From assembly GCA_016718345.1 (NCBI GenBank), contig JADKDN010000025.1, positions 22,570 through 86,569 on the forward strand: a stretch of 64,000 nucleotides of DNA, read 5' to 3'. This document shows positions 44,222-52,039 of the stretch, in pieces. The stretch comes from Flavobacterium sp. Lineage in GTDB: Bacteria; Bacteroidota; Bacteroidia; Flavobacteriales; Flavobacteriaceae. Under the pieces are notes generated by a model. It ran no database searches. It had not been told where the DNA came from and saw only the letters and a list, made by a program, of their open reading frames with translations. The position numbers and the translations under genes are program-made. The stretch's first letter is position 1, and the number at the start of each line of letters is the position of its first letter.

Positions 44222-44873
44222 TTATATTAAATTATTTTTAATAGCATATTTAACCAAACCTATAGAACCTTTTACTTTCAGTTTTTTCAATAGATTTTTA
44301 CGATGTGTCTCAACAGTATTAGTACTTATAAACAGTTTTTCACTTATTTTTTTTCCACTGTATTCAAGAGCAATAAGCTTTATGATTACTAGTTCTCTCT
44401 CAGTCAAACTTGCTGTAGGGATGATTTCTATGTCATTATTTTCATCTTCTTGAGAGAAAGATTCAAATATTTTCTCTCTCATGGTTCTACAGAAATATTC
44501 TTCTCCATTTTGAACTTCATGTAGTGCTTCAACAATACTTTCAGCGACACATTGCTTAGTTAAATAGCCTTTTGCACCTAATTCTATAACCTCGCGAACT
44601 AATTTTAAATCATCATAACTTGAAAGAATGATAACTTTAAAAACATTTTGATTTTGATAACTCTTTCAATACTTGTAAGCCATCTTTTTCGGGCATATTG
44701 ATATCCATTACTAGGATATCCGTTTTGGCTTCAATTGCATTATCAATTAGGTTAACTCCATTTAATGAAAATCCCACAACTTCAAAATCGGCATTTGTTT
44801 TTATAACTGCCTTCATACCTTCAATTAGCATTTGATGGTCGTCTGCTAAATACACTTTTATCTTTTCTTTCAT
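44222..44873 (-). pseudogene. LuxR/NarL-family response regulator, one frameshift
   Basis: About 216 residues corrected. Receiver domain: acidic pocket D11-D12, phospho-acceptor D57 in ILVMDINMPEKDG. The A5 run at 44639-44643 (plus strand) carries one extra base; removing it gives SKSKCFKVIILSSYDDLKLV. The C-terminal HTH follows: LTERELVIIKLIALEYSGKKISEKLFISTNTVETHRKNLLKKL. First gene of an operon with the TPR histidine kinase. A perfect 18-bp palindrome lies 47 nt upstream, repeated upstream of the coiled-coil pair at 49.5 kb, so this regulator is the leading candidate to bind it (inference). Confidence 0.9.
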
Positions 44874-44890
44874 TGTGGATATTTGTTTAA

Positions 44891-44898
44891 CAAACTTA
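44891..44898 (-). promoter_or_regulatory. -7 box of the response regulator/kinase operon
   Basis: TAAGTTTG on the minus strand, 17 nt before the start codon and exactly 22 nt downstream of the 18-bp palindrome. There is no TTTG at the -33 position; the palindrome edge lies there instead, suggesting an activator-dependent promoter. Confidence 0.6.
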
Positions 44899-44920
44899 AC
44901 CTAAATTTAACAGGATTCAT

Positions 44921-44938
44921 ATCACTAAATTTAGTGAT
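44921..44938. promoter_or_regulatory. 18-bp perfect palindrome, putative operator copy 1
   Basis: ATCACTAAATTTAGTGAT, perfectly self-complementary. An identical copy lies at 49614-49631 with the same 22-nt spacing to a TAnnTTTG box. There is no T-tract, so it is not a terminator. Its centre falls about 44 nt upstream of the predicted transcription start. Confidence 0.75.
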
Positions 44939-44975
44939 TTTTCTGATAAATCAATACTTTTTTAAACAAAAAAAA

Positions 44976-44992
44976 CCCGAACATTGTTCGGG
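44976..44992 (-). terminator. Terminator of the DUF4293 gene
   Basis: CCCGAAC-ATT-GTTCGGG hairpin followed on the minus strand by T8, 35 bp after the DUF4293 stop. Confidence 0.9.
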
Positions 44993-45026
44993 CTTCTCTT
45001 CGCACTAATAAACTAAGTTTATAGGT

Positions 45027-45437
45027 TTATCTCAATCGATCCACAGATTTTACGAGATCTTCATCCTTTTTAATAGCCTTGTTAGCCAAAACTAAAAAAA
45101 CGATAGAAATAATAGGTAGAAACATCCCAATACCCTTCTCAGAAACTAACGCTTCTCCAGATAAATTTAGTGAATGATATACAAATAATCCTAATAAAAT
45201 TAAATTCAATATGATGTTCAATCTGTTAATAACAAATTGATGTTCTCTCTTTTTATAAAATAATATACTCAATAATGACATAGAAGTACTTAGACCAAAC
45301 AAAATTGTGTATAATTGATTTTCCATAAAGTAGAAATCTTTACCATTATTTAACGTCCACAAACGAAAAACAAAAGGCAAAACTCCACTTAGCACCAAAA
45401 CAAAAATCAAGTAAACTGTTTGTATTCTCTGAATCAT
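45027..45437 (-). CDS. DUF4293 integral membrane protein
   Basis: 136 residues from ATG 45437 (MIQRIQTVYLIFVLVLSG). Four membrane helices are visible (residues ~5-22, ~42-62, ~72-90, ~100-120), with a charged C-terminus (KKDEDLVKSVDRLR). DUF4293 is a Bacteroidota family of unknown function usually found divergent from rho, exactly as here. The longer open frame upstream (to 45542) is rejected because its leader does not resemble the family. Confidence 0.88.
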   Translation of the reverse strand: MIQRIQTVYLIFVLVLSGVLPFVFRLWTLNNGKDFYFMENQLYTILFGLSTSMSLLSILFYKKREHQFVINRLNIILNLILLGLFVYHSLNLSGEALVSEKGIGMFLPIISIVFLVLANKAIKKDEDLVKSVDRLR

Positions 45438-45620
45438 ATAACCAATTATTCTGATGCAAAAATATATTTTCTTTTTTATAAATACTATTGTATGATTAAT
45501 TTTTATTCGTATTATTGCATAACAAAAACGTAAGTACTTCATTTTACGAATAGTTCCAAAGAATAAAATACACTACTCATTTATATCGTATTCCAAATCA
45601 ACTAAATTCAAATAACATTC

Positions 45621-47375
45621 ATGTTTGATATTTCTGTATTAAAAGAAATGAAGCTTTCTGAGCTTCAAGAAATAGCTAAATTAGCCACAACTATAAAGGT
45701 TAATGGCGTAAAAAAAGAAGCTTTAATTCAACACATTTTAGACCATCAAAACGCAACTCAAAATAGCGATTCTGATAAAAAAGAGCAACCGAAGACTAGC
45801 GAAGATAAACCTAAAAGAGTCCGGATTGTTCCCGAAAAAAAAGCCTCCAATCAAAAAAAATCTTCTGAAACATTGTTTTCTAACGTTGATGAATCAATAC
45901 CAAGCAGTAACCCAATAGTAGAAGAAACGACAACTGAAACTAATAATTCTTCTGAAAAACCAGCTAAACCAAAAGCTGTAAAGTTCAAAAAATCAGATTA
46001 CGAAAAAAAGATTGCAACACAATTAGAAAAAGCTCCTGCTCCTTCGGAATCAGTTGAAAAAAATGAAATTAAAGAAAGCCCAGTAGCCGAAGAAATAGCT
46101 TTAACTGAAAATAAACTTCCTGAAAAAAAGATTAATCCGAATCAACTTCACAAAAATAATCAAAACGGAAACGGAAATCCGAATCAAAATAATTCTAACG
46201 GAAATCAAAATCCCAATTTTAAAAACAAAAAAAATAATTTTAGAGATTCTGATTTTGAGTTTGATGGAATTATTGAAAGTGAAGGTGTTCTAGAAATGAT
46301 GCCAGATGGGTACGGTTTTTTGCGTTCATCCGATTATAATTATTTAGCCTCTCCAGATGATATTTATTTATCAACTTCTCAAATACGACTATTTGGTTTA
46401 AAAACTGGCGACACTGTTAAAGGTGTTGTTCGTCCACCTAAAGAAGGTGAGAAATTTTTTCCTTTAGTGCGTGTTTTAAAAATCAACGGTCATGACCCTC
46501 AAGTAGTTCGTGACAGGGTTTCATTTGAGCATCTAACACCAGTTTTTCCTACTGAAAAATTTAGATTGGCTGAAAAAGGAAGTTCGGTTTCTACTCGAAT
46601 TATTGATTTATTTTCTCCAATTGGTAAAGGGCAAAGAGGTATGATTGTAGCTCAGCCTAAAACGGGAAAAACCATGTTACTAAAAGACATTGCTAATGCA
46701 ATTGCTGCAAACCACCCTGAAGTGTATTTAATCGTGCTGTTAATTGACGAACGTCCTGAAGAAGTTACAGATATGCAACGCAGTGTTCGTGGTGAAGTTA
46801 TCGCTTCAACTTTTGACAGAGAACCTCAGGAACATGTGAAAATTGCAAATATTGTATTAGAAAAAGCAAAAAGATTAGTAGAATGTGGTCACGATGTAGT
46901 AATTCTTTTAGACTCAATTACACGTTTGGCTAGAGCTTATAATACTGTTCAACCTGCTTCAGGAAAAGTCTTGAGTGGTGGTGTAGATGCTAATGCACTT
47001 CAAAAACCAAAACGATTCTTTGGTGCCGCTCGTAATGTTGAAAATGGAGGTTCATTGAGTATCATTGCTACTGCATTAACAGAAACTGGTTCTAAAATGG
47101 ATGAAGTAATTTTCGAAGAATTCAAAGGAACTGGAAATATGGAACTACAGTTGGATAGAAAAATTGCCAATAAACGTATTTTTCCTGCCATTGATTTAAC
47201 ATCATCAAGCACACGAAGAGATGATTTACTACTTGATGAGAAAACTTTGCAACGCATGTGGATTATGAGAAAATACCTTTCAGATATGAACCCTGTTGAA
47301 GCAATGGATTTTATAAATGATCGCTTCAAGAAAACTAGAAACAATGAAGAGTTTTTAATTTCTATGAATGATTAG
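45621..47375 (+). CDS. rho: Transcription termination factor Rho
   Basis: 584 residues, longer than the ~420 of E. coli because of a low-complexity insertion. Residues ~1-45 are the Rho N-terminal SAP-like domain (KLSELQEIAKLATTIKV). Residues ~50-205 are Lys/Glu/Asn-rich and disordered, with an Asn run around 175-205. The cold-shock-like RNA-binding domain (GVLEMMPDGYGFLRS) follows, then the ATPase with Walker A QPKTGKT (~residue 345), Walker B VVILLDSITRLARAYN and the R-loop KRFFGAARN. It works as a hexameric RNA helicase. The Asn/Lys-rich insertion is typical of Bacteroidota Rho. Confidence 0.97.
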   Translation: MFDISVLKEMKLSELQEIAKLATTIKVNGVKKEALIQHILDHQNATQNSDSDKKEQPKTSEDKPKRVRIVPEKKASNQKKSSETLFSNVDESIPSSNPIVEETTTETNNSSEKPAKPKAVKFKKSDYEKKIATQLEKAPAPSESVEKNEIKESPVAEEIALTENKLPEKKINPNQLHKNNQNGNGNPNQNNSNGNQNPNFKNKKNNFRDSDFEFDGIIESEGVLEMMPDGYGFLRSSDYNYLASPDDIYLSTSQIRLFGLKTGDTVKGVVRPPKEGEKFFPLVRVLKINGHDPQVVRDRVSFEHLTPVFPTEKFRLAEKGSSVSTRIIDLFSPIGKGQRGMIVAQPKTGKTMLLKDIANAIAANHPEVYLIVLLIDERPEEVTDMQRSVRGEVIASTFDREPQEHVKIANIVLEKAKRLVECGHDVVILLDSITRLARAYNTVQPASGKVLSGGVDANALQKPKRFFGAARNVENGGSLSIIATALTETGSKMDEVIFEEFKGTGNMELQLDRKIANKRIFPAIDLTSSSTRRDDLLLDEKTLQRMWIMRKYLSDMNPVEAMDFINDRFKKTRNNEEFLISMND

Positions 47376-47400
47376 AAATTCAAATTCATTATACAAAAAA

Positions 47401-47428
47401 GTCCCGATGTTGTATCGGGACTTTTTTT
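47401..47428. terminator. Rho gene terminator, shared with tRNA-Tyr
   Basis: GTCCCGAT-GTTGT-ATCGGGAC followed by T7 on the plus strand and by T6 (from the upstream A-tract) on the minus strand. It ends 2 nt from the 3' end of the convergent tRNA, so it can stop both transcripts. Confidence 0.92.
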
Positions 47429-47429
47429 G

Positions 47430-47510
47430 TGGGGAGAGCAGGATTCGAACCTGCGAAGTTCACACAGCAGATTTACAGTCTGCCCTCGTTGGCCGCTTGA
47501 GTATCTCCCC
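47430..47510 (-). tRNA. tRNA-Tyr (GTA)
   Basis: 81 nt including discriminator A. Acceptor GGGGAGA (47510-47504) pairs with TCTCCCC. Anticodon stem GCAGA/TCTGC with loop CTGTAAA gives anticodon GTA. The variable arm is long (class II). The T-arm is GCAGG-TTCGAAT-CCTGC. The 3' CCA is not encoded. A near-perfect promoter lies just upstream. Confidence 0.97.
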
Positions 47511-47552
47511 TCCTATCTATTTAACATCAATTGATGTTCTCATTAGCGGTTG

Positions 47553-47583
47553 CAAATATAAAAACTGTTTTGGTGTTACCAAA
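47553..47583 (-). promoter_or_regulatory. tRNA-Tyr promoter
   Basis: On the minus strand TTTG (47583-47580), a 19-nt spacer, then TATATTTG (47560-47553): the exact Bacteroidota housekeeping consensus. Predicted start is ~36 nt before the mature tRNA. The leader contains the 16-bp palindrome AACATCAATTGATGTT (47523-47538). Confidence 0.8.
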
Positions 47584-47642
47584 CTATTTATCACTTAATT
47601 TACAACACAAAATTTAAGCCTTTGGTATTGAATACAATAAAA

Positions 47643-47668
47643 AAATCTCCTTGAAGGAGATTTTTTTA
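47643..47668 (-). terminator. Terminator of the TlpA-like lipoprotein gene
   Basis: ATCTCCT-TGA-AGGAGAT stem with flanking A5 and T7 tracts, 20 bp after the stop of the lipoprotein gene. Confidence 0.85.
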
Positions 47669-47687
47669 TCAGCATGATATAGCAGAA

Positions 47688-48830
47688 TTATTTTCCTAAA
47701 AGTTCAGCAATTTTTGCTTTCAAAGCTGGACCTCTTAAATCTTTGGCAATCACTTTACCTGAAGCATCTAAGATGAATGTTGATGGAATTTGATTAACAT
47801 TATAAGAAACAGCAATCGGGTCTTCAAAATCTTTCAAATTTGAAATTTGAGGCCATGTCAATTTATCTTTAGCAATAGCTTCTTTCCATTTTGCAGCGTC
47901 CTTATCAAGAGAAACTCCTATTATATTAAGCCCTTTTGAATGAAACTCATTATATAAAGCTACATTACCTGGATTTTCCATTCTACATGGATTACACCAC
48001 GAAGCCCAAAAATCGATTATGGTAACTTTTCCTAAACTTTGTTTTAATGATATTGGTTTACCATTTGGATCGGGTGCAGTAAAATCTGGAGCAACAGAAC
48101 CTACTTCAACAGCAGCAACAGGTTTTAAAAATTTGTCTAACTTGGTTTTTATTGATTTTCCGTGCTTTGTATCTTTTAACGATTTATCCAGAGCAGTATA
48201 ATATTGATTAATTTTTTTAACATCTGGAATCATTTGATTGAACATTCCTTCAATGATTAAAGCAGAGATAAACGCTTTTGGATGTGTCTTGATGTAATCT
48301 TCTGATTGTTTTGCAAATTCTTCCTGAAACTTGCTGTATTCTTTTCTCAATGAATTCATGACAATAGTATCATTTTTTTGTTGTGCCTGATTCATTTTAG
48401 CCATATTATCTTCCTGGAATTTCATCATTTTCTTTTGAATTTTCATTCCATTTTCCTTGTAGCTAGTAAGTTCATCATTATTATAGGTACCTGAAACTTT
48501 GGTAATAGCAACACTATCCTTGTTAATAGTCATTTCGATATCGCCATTTTCTAATATAAAAGGAACTTTTCCTTGTACTTTTTCTACTTGAACTAAATAC
48601 AATTCGGGCTCTTTTGCAGAACCTTTAAAAACAAACTTACCATTTTCAATTTTGACAGTATCTACGGCCTTTAATTGTCCTGTTTTTTCATCTTGAACTT
48701 CAAGAGTTACAGTTTTACCATTATCAATACCTTTAATTGTTCCAGTAACAATATACTCGTTTTCGCCTGCTTTGTTACAAGAAATTAAAACTAAAATAAC
48801 AGAAAGTACTAAAAGAATTTTTTTTGTCAT
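47688..48830 (-). CDS. TlpA-family thiol-disulfide lipoprotein with DUF4369 domain
   Basis: 380 residues from ATG 48830 (MTKKILLVLSVILVLISC), with lipobox Cys at 18; a longer frame to 48869 lacks a signal. Residues ~22-115 form a DUF4369 beta-domain (TGTIKGIDNGKTVTLEV). Residues ~120-235 are a helical linker (KMMKFQEDNMAKMNQAQQ). Residues ~240-380 are an AhpC/TSA-Redoxin thioredoxin fold with active site WCNPC in FWASWCNPCRMENP. It is expected at the periplasmic face as a disulfide reductase. An intact single-gene unit with its own terminator; a TACTTTTG box is at 48903-48896. Confidence 0.92.
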   Translation of the reverse strand: MTKKILLVLSVILVLISCNKAGENEYIVTGTIKGIDNGKTVTLEVQDEKTGQLKAVDTVKIENGKFVFKGSAKEPELYLVQVEKVQGKVPFILENGDIEMTINKDSVAITKVSGTYNNDELTSYKENGMKIQKKMMKFQEDNMAKMNQAQQKNDTIVMNSLRKEYSKFQEEFAKQSEDYIKTHPKAFISALIIEGMFNQMIPDVKKINQYYTALDKSLKDTKHGKSIKTKLDKFLKPVAAVEVGSVAPDFTAPDPNGKPISLKQSLGKVTIIDFWASWCNPCRMENPGNVALYNEFHSKGLNIIGVSLDKDAAKWKEAIAKDKLTWPQISNLKDFEDPIAVSYNVNQIPSTFILDASGKVIAKDLRGPALKAKIAELLGK

Positions 48831-48849
48831 GGTTGAAACATTTTTACAT

Positions 48850-48863
48850 TCGAACATGTTCGA
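48850..48863. promoter_or_regulatory. 14-bp palindrome in the leader of the TlpA-like gene
   Basis: TCGAACATGTTCGA, perfect inverted repeat, 20 nt upstream of the chosen start and about 33 nt downstream of the predicted transcription start. It could be a repressor site or leader hairpin. It resembles a GAAC/GTTC box but with a 2-nt spacer, so I do not assign a regulator. Confidence 0.4.
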
Positions 48864-49004
48864 TTTCATTTGAAATAAATTTTGGATTAGGATTGCAAAA
48901 GTATTTAAAATTATAAGTTATATATAATTTTAGGACTTAATTTTATGTTATATTTTGTTGATTGTTTGATAATTTCTTGGATTTTACAGTAAATGAATTG
49001 AACA

Positions 49005-49041
49005 AAAAAAAGGATTCAGAAAAAATTCTAAATCCTTTTTA
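49005..49041 (-). terminator. Terminator of the coiled-coil gene pair
   Basis: AAAAAGGATT...AGAA / TTCT...AATCCTTTTT hairpin with a T-tract on the minus strand, just after the stop at 49060. Confidence 0.75.
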
Positions 49042-49059
49042 TCAAATCTTTGAACTTGA

Positions 49060-49299
49060 TTATTTTTCTTTAACCTTTTTGTTTTGCTTGATGCATTGTT
49101 CAAGATTGTATTGACAATGTTCCAACTCATTTAGAGTAATAGTCATATCTAGAGTAATTTTCCTCAACTCTTGTAAATATTCTGCTTTGTTACTTTTTTG
49201 AATTTTCAATCTCACTTCGCGCAACTTATCCTCAAGAACCGCCACAGTTTCTTTTGCTTTACTAACTTGTTGCTCATAAATTTGACAAGAATTATTCAT
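49060..49299 (-). CDS. Small coiled-coil protein B (paralogue of its neighbour)
   Basis: 79 residues from ATG 49299 (MNNSCQIYEQQVSKAKE), 4 nt after the stop of its paralogue. It is almost entirely heptad-like helix, with no signal peptide or membrane segment. It shares CQIYEQ, KAKE, the L...L.EV spacing and ELEH.Q..L with protein A. It adds two Cys (ELEHCQYNLEQC). No family recognised. Probably a cytoplasmic oligomeric protein co-expressed with A from the palindrome-controlled promoter. Confidence 0.75.
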   Translation of the reverse strand: MNNSCQIYEQQVSKAKETVAVLEDKLREVRLKIQKSNKAEYLQELRKITLDMTITLNELEHCQYNLEQCIKQNKKVKEK

Positions 49300-49303
49300 A
49301 TAT

Positions 49304-49546
49304 TTAAGATTTATCATTACTATTAATCAATTCATTTCTAATTTTTAAAATTGATTGATTATGTTCAAGTTCATATGTGGCTTTTGAGATTTTGATACTT
49401 ATCTTTTTGAATTCATGTAAAAGTTCTGAATTTTTTCGATTTACTTTCAATTTATTCTTGACTTCGGACAATTCACTTTTTAAAAGACCAACTTTTTCTT
49501 TGGCTTTTTTTATTTTCTGCTCATATATTTGACATGCATCATCCAT
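49304..49546 (-). CDS. Small coiled-coil protein A (paralogue of its neighbour)
   Basis: 80 residues, MDDACQIYEQKIKKAKEKVG, predicted as a continuous coiled coil (VGLLKSELSEVKNKLKV ... ISKATYELEHNQSILK), Lys-rich with pI likely basic. The conserved Cys-Gln-Ile-Tyr-Glu-Gln near the N-terminus is identical in protein B, so the pair arose by tandem duplication. First gene of a two-gene operon whose promoter carries the same 18-bp palindrome, at the same spacing, as the two-component operon at 44.9 kb. Function unknown. Confidence 0.78.
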   Translation of the reverse strand: MDDACQIYEQKIKKAKEKVGLLKSELSEVKNKLKVNRKNSELLHEFKKISIKISKATYELEHNQSILKIRNELINSNDKS

Positions 49547-49583
49547 CGATACTTAACTAAACTTTAAATTTAATTTAGGTTTC

Positions 49584-49591
49584 CAAATTTA
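49584..49591 (-). promoter_or_regulatory. -7 box of the coiled-coil operon
   Basis: TAAATTTG on the minus strand, 37 nt before ATG 49546 and exactly 22 nt downstream of the palindrome. As at 44.9 kb, no TTTG -33 element is present. Confidence 0.6.
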
Positions 49592-49613
49592 ATCTTTTGA
49601 AAACTTTTGCACA

Positions 49614-49631
49614 ATCACTAAATTTAGTGAT
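49614..49631. promoter_or_regulatory. 18-bp perfect palindrome, putative operator copy 2
   Basis: ATCACTAAATTTAGTGAT, identical to 44921-44938. The 22-nt spacers between palindrome and -7 box in the two promoters are unrelated in sequence, so the conserved palindrome and spacing look functional rather than inherited by duplication. Confidence 0.75.
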
Positions 49632-49807
49632 ATTTATTTTATTTAAAAAAAATATAGAAGACGAATTTTAATAAAAATACAATTTGTCTTTCTAATGATT
49701 CCAAACTCATATTTGTTAATTTAATTTCTTTTTTTTCTTTTTAATTCCGTATCTTTAGATAAGCTATTTTTTCTCATAAATAGTCCAACTTAATTTGTAG
49801 AAAAACC

Positions 49808-50380
49808 ATGTGGTGGAAATATGTATTAGTATTCTTGGGCGCATTTATTTTTGATGTGGTTCCATTTCCCTTTCCTCCTGCTTTTACAATAATGATTTTT
49901 ATGCAAATAATGTTTGATTTAAACATTTGGTTGGTTATTACTATTGGAGTTGCTGGCTCTATTTTAGGCAGGTACATTCTCACTTTATACATTCCACTAA
50001 TTGCAGGTAAAATCTTTAAACCATCGAAAAACGAAGATGTACAATTTTTGGGTAAAATTCTTAAAAATAAAGGCTGGAAAAGTCAATTAATCATTGTTGC
50101 TTACTCTTTATTACCACTGCCCACAACTCCTCTTTTTGTGGCTGCAGGTATGGCAAATCTAAAACCTATATACATCATTCCTGCTTTTTTTATTGGTAAA
50201 TTTACGAGCGATACAGTACTTATATATATGGGTAAGTATGGAACTGAAAATGTTGATCAGCTGCTTCATGGAGCAGTTTCATGGCAATCAATGACCAGTT
50301 TATGTATTGGTTTATTTTTAATTTGTTCCTTACTTTTTATTGATTGGAGAACTTTAGTACAAACAAAAAGTTTAGGCTAA
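49808..50380 (+). CDS. DedA/VTT-like small membrane protein
   Basis: 190 residues with about five hydrophobic segments (residues ~3-20, ~28-60, ~95-125, ~130-145, ~160-180). The sequence around DVVPFPFPPAFTIMIFMQ and YSLLPLPTTPLFVAAGMA resembles the re-entrant-loop repeats of the VTT/SNARE-associated (DedA) superfamily, whose members flip or transport lipids. The start ATG is at 49808; a weak TATCTTTA lies ~50 nt upstream. Family assignment is moderate. Confidence 0.65.
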   Translation: MWWKYVLVFLGAFIFDVVPFPFPPAFTIMIFMQIMFDLNIWLVITIGVAGSILGRYILTLYIPLIAGKIFKPSKNEDVQFLGKILKNKGWKSQLIIVAYSLLPLPTTPLFVAAGMANLKPIYIIPAFFIGKFTSDTVLIYMGKYGTENVDQLLHGAVSWQSMTSLCIGLFLICSLLFIDWRTLVQTKSLG

Positions 50381-50443
50381 ACTTTCGTATTTGGAAATAA
50401 ATTCACAATGCATAAGGCAAAATAAAACAGTAAAAAAAGCAGA

Positions 50444-50459
50444 TAATTTTGTATATTTG
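50444..50459 (+). promoter_or_regulatory. Tandem candidate -7 boxes of the Mla operon
   Basis: TAATTTTG (50444-50451) immediately followed by TATATTTG (50452-50459), 37 nt before ATG 50497. Both fit TAnnTTTG; no TTTG is seen at the -33 position. Confidence 0.5.
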
Positions 50460-50496
50460 ATATAACGTTTAGGCTTAAAAATAATTCATCTCGGTT

Positions 50497-51278
50497 ATGA
50501 ATAGTATTTTTAAAAGTATTGAATTATTTAAAATCTTCCTTATACAAGTTGGCGAACTTTCCTTTTTTGCTGGTCGATTTTTTAAAGAAGCTACCAAATC
50601 TCCATTTGAGTTTAGAGAATTTCTACGTCAATGTTACAATATGGGTAATCGTTCACTTCTACTTGTAGCCGTTACTGGTTTTATCATTGGACTGGTTTTT
50701 ACTCTTCAATCAAGACCTACACTTTTAGAATTTGGTGCTGTTTCTTGGATGCCTTCGATGGTAAGTATTTCCATTATTAGAGAAATTGGTCCCATAATAA
50801 CTGCTTTAATTTGTGCAGGAAGAATTGGTTCTGGTATTGGAGCTGAACTGGGTTCTATGAGAGTTACAGAACAAATTGATGCGATGGAAGTTTCTGGTAC
50901 AAATCCATTTAAATATTTGGTAGTTACTCGAATCTTGGCTACCACACTTATGTTGCCAATTTTAGTTTTTTTTGGAGATGCGATTGCCATATATGGTTCT
51001 GCACTTGTCGAAAATATTAAAGGAAATGTTTCTTTTTTATTGTATTTCAATCAAGTATTTAACAGTCTAGAATTTAGCGATTTGATACCTACTACTATTA
51101 AAACTTTTTCTTTGGATTTGCTATAGGATTGGTTGGTTGCTACAAAGGTTATTACTGTAAAAAAGGAACAGCTGGTGTTGGATTGGCTGCCAATTCAGCA
51201 GTTGTTTTTACTTCTATGTTGCTTTTTATAATAGACTTCGTAGCCGTTTTTGTCACTAATATTTTTTATGAAGTTTAA
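50497..51278 (+). pseudogene. mlaE: MlaE-family ABC permease, one frameshift
   Basis: About 260 residues corrected. MlaE-type permease of the phospholipid/outer-membrane lipid transport system, with the family motifs RSLLLVAVTGFIIGLVFTLQS, REIGPIITALICAGRIGSGIGAELGSM and TEQIDAMEVSGTNPFKYLVVTR. The T5 run at 51105-51109 lacks one T; adding it converts SLDLL-stop into FFFGFAIGLVGCYKGYYCKKG and runs to TAA at 51276-51278, directly abutting the ATPase start. First gene of mlaE-mlaF-mlaD. A likely homopolymer error rather than a dead gene, since its partners are intact. Confidence 0.92.
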
Positions 51279-52031
51279 ATGGAAACTAAAATTTCAAATA
51301 AAAAACCAGTCATCGAAATCAAAGATCTAAAAAAGAGCTATGGTGACAATCATGTTTTAGCTGGATTTAATATGCATTTAAATGAAGGGGAAAATTTAAT
51401 CATTATGGGAAAATCAGGTTCAGGAAAATCAGTAATGATAAAATGTTTAATTGGATTAGAAGAGCCTGACAGTGGATCAATTGTGGTTATGGACAAAAAC
51501 ATAGGCCAACTTAAACATGAAGAATTAGACGAGTTGAGAACAGAAGTTGGATTTTTGTTTCAAGGTAGTGCACTGTACGATTCCATGTCAGTACGCGAAA
51601 ATTTGGAGTTTCCATTGAGACGTCACACTAAAAAATTTGGAAAGATAAAAGATACCACTCCTCTTGTTATGGAAGCACTCGAAAATGTGGGTCTAGGGCA
51701 TGCCTTAAATTTGATGCCTTCTGAACTTTCTGGTGGAATGAAGCGTAGAATAGCTCTTGCACGAACACTAATTTTGCTTCCTAAAATCATTTTATATGAC
51801 GAACCTACAACAGGTTTAGACCCAATCACTTCAAAAGAAATTTTATTGTTGATGATGTCAATTCAAAAAAAATACAACACTTCTTCACTAATTATCACAC
51901 ACGATGTTGATTGTGCAAGGATGATTTCAAATAGAATGATTTTGTTGGTAGATGGAATTAATTACGCTGAAGGTACATTTGAAGAATTATCAAATTCTGA
52001 TGATCCAAAAGTTCAAGCCTTTTTTAAATAA
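51279..52031 (+). CDS. mlaF: MlaF-like ABC ATPase
   Basis: 250 residues. Walker A GKSGSGKS (~residues 46-53), Q-loop FLFQGSALYDSMSVREN, signature LSGGMKRR, Walker B ILYDEPTTGLDP and H-loop IITHD. It energises retrograde or anterograde glycerophospholipid transport between inner and outer membranes together with MlaE and MlaD. Starts immediately after the mlaE stop and ends 8 bp before mlaD. Confidence 0.94.
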   Translation: METKISNKKPVIEIKDLKKSYGDNHVLAGFNMHLNEGENLIIMGKSGSGKSVMIKCLIGLEEPDSGSIVVMDKNIGQLKHEELDELRTEVGFLFQGSALYDSMSVRENLEFPLRRHTKKFGKIKDTTPLVMEALENVGLGHALNLMPSELSGGMKRRIALARTLILLPKIILYDEPTTGLDPITSKEILLLMMSIQKKYNTSSLIITHDVDCARMISNRMILLVDGINYAEGTFEELSNSDDPKVQAFFK

Positions 52032-52039
52032 TAGTTACA

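Noticed and set aside
44921..44938. Palindrome as a terminator of the DUF4293 transcript
   Set aside because: DUF4293 already has a strong terminator at 44976-44992. The palindrome lacks a T-tract and is duplicated at another promoter.
45150..45180. A third operator-like half site (AAATTTAGTGAAT)
   Set aside because: It matches only half the palindrome and lies inside the DUF4293 coding sequence, so probably chance.
47368..47598. Plus-strand 76-codon open frame
   Set aside because: It spans the rho terminator and the tRNA-Tyr gene on the opposite strand.
48850..48863. LexA-type box (GAAC-N4-GTTC)
   Set aside because: The spacer is 2 nt instead of 4 and the downstream gene is not an SOS gene.
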